Shown here: piece after piece, positions 62,827-64,000 of the stretch
How positions within the stretch are numbered: position 1 is the first letter of the stretch
How the letters are laid out: each line of letters opens with the position of its first letter
Assembly: GCF_903819435.1 (NCBI RefSeq)
Contig: NZ_CAIJDP010000060.1
Location: 542,022 to 606,021 of the forward strand
Direction of reading: 5' to 3'
Origin: Flavobacterium salmonis
GTDB lineage: Bacteria; Bacteroidota; Bacteroidia; Flavobacteriales; Flavobacteriaceae
DNA: 64,000 nt
Notes under the pieces: generated by a model
Told to the model about the DNA's origin: nothing
What the model saw: the letters and a program-made list of their open reading frames with translations, nothing else
Database searches by the model: none
Translations under genes and position numbers: made by a program

Positions 62827-64000
62827 TTAATTGTTAAGGAAGTCGTTGATTTGTTTTAAAATGTTATTCCAAGATTCTGCGTCATGACCACCTTTATTGC
62901 CTTTATGCTCTGGTCTAATCATAAGAAAGTCAGAACCTTTTATTTCTTTTAATTCTGACGAACCATTAAATAATTCCATTAAATGCCCTAGTACGCCAGC
63001 TCTTGAAGAAACCCTATCTGTCTTAGTTGAAAATTGTGCTCCAAAAACTCCATCAGGATGAGAAAATCCACCAGGTTGGTGTGGAGATAAATAAATACCT
63101 GCTTCTAATCTATCTGCATATTGGCTATCCAATAATTGTGTTAACATACCCGCAGCATGAGCTGCTCCTTGACTGTGACCAACAATTTTTATTGTCTCTT
63201 CATTTGTCAATTCTATCGTTCCATTTTGCAATTGTGCAATTAACTCGTTACCTGCTTTCCTTCCCATTTCAAAACGTTCAGAAGCCTGTGATCTGAAGTG
63301 ATGACTGCCATTTACATATACATTATTGTAGTCATTAAACATATCGTTGATTTCGCCTCTCGTTGTGTATCCGTTTTCATTTGGAACATCCCAATAATTT
63401 ATTGGTTTCCCATTAAATCGTAATCCATCTTGTTGTATTTGAGTCCCCCAACTTTCAGGTCTATAACTTTTAAAAGGATTAAGTTTCATTCCTAATGCTT
63501 GAGAAAACAACAAACCATTAACATAAACAATTAATCTACCATCAGGGTCAATGGCATTTACAGGATTGTTAGAAACGTAATTATACGGACTTAGTGTTTC
63601 GTATTTCTCTGCTAATGGATCCATTGACAGCCAACGTCCTAATGCAGGGTCATATCTTCTTGCTCCGTAGTCATAAACATTAAGCCCCATCTCGTCTTGA
63701 AGCTCTTTTCCGTTGTACTTATACTTATTCTCTACCCCAATTTTCACAGTATTGTATCCTTCCTGTTTGAGTCCAAAAGCATAGTAATTGCTTTCCTCCT
63801 TGATGGCAAGGGTCTTGTCATAGCTCAAACGCACATTACCCAAGTGATCTTTGTACTGGAATATATATTTATAAGAACTTGCTTCAGGTTCAACGTAGCC
63901 CTCGGCGGTCGGGAAGAATTTCAGTGCGCTGTTCTCATACTGATACCCTGCCAAATAATCGGTGGTGGTTACGGTAGCGCCCTGTGTGACCACTTTTTGT
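62827..64000 (-). CDS. RHS-repeat protein, C-terminal part with alpha/beta-hydrolase-type toxin domain (5' end outside window)
   Basis: The frame is open to the right edge; a GTG or ATG-like start near 63993 would be internal. Counting from 63993, residues 41-152 are the RHS-associated core (FQYKDHLGNVRLSYDKT, YDYGARRYDPALGRWLSMDP, SPYNYVSNNPVNAIDPDG). After the conserved DPDG comes a unique C-terminal domain of about 236 residues with IKIVGHSQGAAHAAGML, a G-x-S-x-G nucleophile elbow (S274), and possible triad partners D326 and H370 (KGGHDAESW). This is the layout of a polymorphic toxin: RHS shell plus a lipase/esterase-like tip. The adjacent lipoprotein gene is the probable immunity gene. 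Confidence 0.85.
   Translation of the reverse strand, partial: QKVVTQGATVTTTDYLAGYQYENSALKFFPTAEGYVEPEASSYKYIFQYKDHLGNVRLSYDKTLAIKEESNYYAFGLKQEGYNTVKIGVENKYKYNGKELQDEMGLNVYDYGARRYDPALGRWLSMDPLAEKYETLSPYNYVSNNPVNAIDPDGRLIVYVNGLLFSQALGMKLNPFKSYRPESWGTQIQQDGLRFNGKPINYWDVPNENGYTTRGEINDMFNDYNNVYVNGSHHFRSQASERFEMGRKAGNELIAQLQNGTIELTNEETIKIVGHSQGAAHAAGMLTQLLDSQYADRLEAGIYLSPHQPGGFSHPDGVFGAQFSTKTDRVSSRAGVLGHLMELFNGSSELKEIKGSDFLMIRPEHKGNKGGHDAESWNNILKQINDFLNN

Noticed and set aside
1..64000. CRISPR array, tRNA or rRNA genes
   Set aside because: No regularly spaced direct repeats were noticed, and no cloverleaf or rRNA sequence was recognised on either strand. This was by eye, not by a dedicated program.

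Overview
The window is a 64 kb piece of an AT-rich chromosome from the Bacteroidota, most probably a Flavobacterium. Several things point there: gliding-motility and type IX secretion genes (gldJ, porU, porV, gldD, gldE) in the gene order I know from Flavobacterium; promoters of the TTG-N19-TAnnTTTG type with little Shine-Dalgarno signal; many lipoproteins with the Bacteroidota style of signal peptide; and dispersed intergenic repeats typical of the genus. No rRNA, tRNA or CRISPR array was seen.

Layout. 1-2320: alkylation-damage repair (end of an Ada-type methyltransferase, a 2OG-Fe(II) oxygenase, an Ada-like/AlkB fusion). 2496-10900: murF and gldJ on the minus strand, divergent from porU and porV (type IX sortase and its shuttle). 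10977-16215: cytidine deaminase, pyruvate dehydrogenase E1-alpha and E2, an M1 peptidase lipoprotein. 16216-16748: a gene-free stretch with a terminator, a long inverted repeat and a structured repeat element. 16749-22198: an AhpD-like protein, an AraC regulator, two small lipoproteins, a beta-helix lipoprotein and a glycosyltransferase. 22311-28351: MiaE, an AsmA-like protein, an AraC regulator and a serine hydrolase. 28452-29180: rpmA-rplU. 29454-32835: a pair of M16 peptidases. 33039-35013: an EamA exporter, a metal-binding-type lipoprotein and a VOC protein. 35076-40845: the gldD-gldE-ssb-mutY cluster, divergent from HU, a 30-residue basic protein and rng. 41213-49349: pbpC and a bacterial alpha-2-macroglobulin. 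49533-52372: tadA and three tandem paralogues with TonB-like C-termini. 52427-60141: dxs, a DUF3078 protein, dgt, an RDD protein, an Lrp regulator and metE.

The right end (60142-64000) is accessory DNA. It has a broken Txe/YoeB-type toxin gene, a 3'-truncated IS110-family element whose upstream non-coding region holds two large consecutive stem-loops (a candidate bridge RNA), and the 3' end of an RHS gene. The RHS C-terminus carries a GHSQG alpha/beta-hydrolase signature. Four bases later comes a lipoprotein gene, then a 42-residue membrane peptide, then a strong terminator. This looks like a lipase-type polymorphic toxin with its immunity module.

The most notable non-coding signal is a pair of about 100-base elements (16471-16572 and 40935-41040, opposite orientation). 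Their flanks are conserved, while the central hairpin has changed sequence on both arms and kept its pairing, which is the signature of a structured RNA or a hairpin-dependent mobile repeat.
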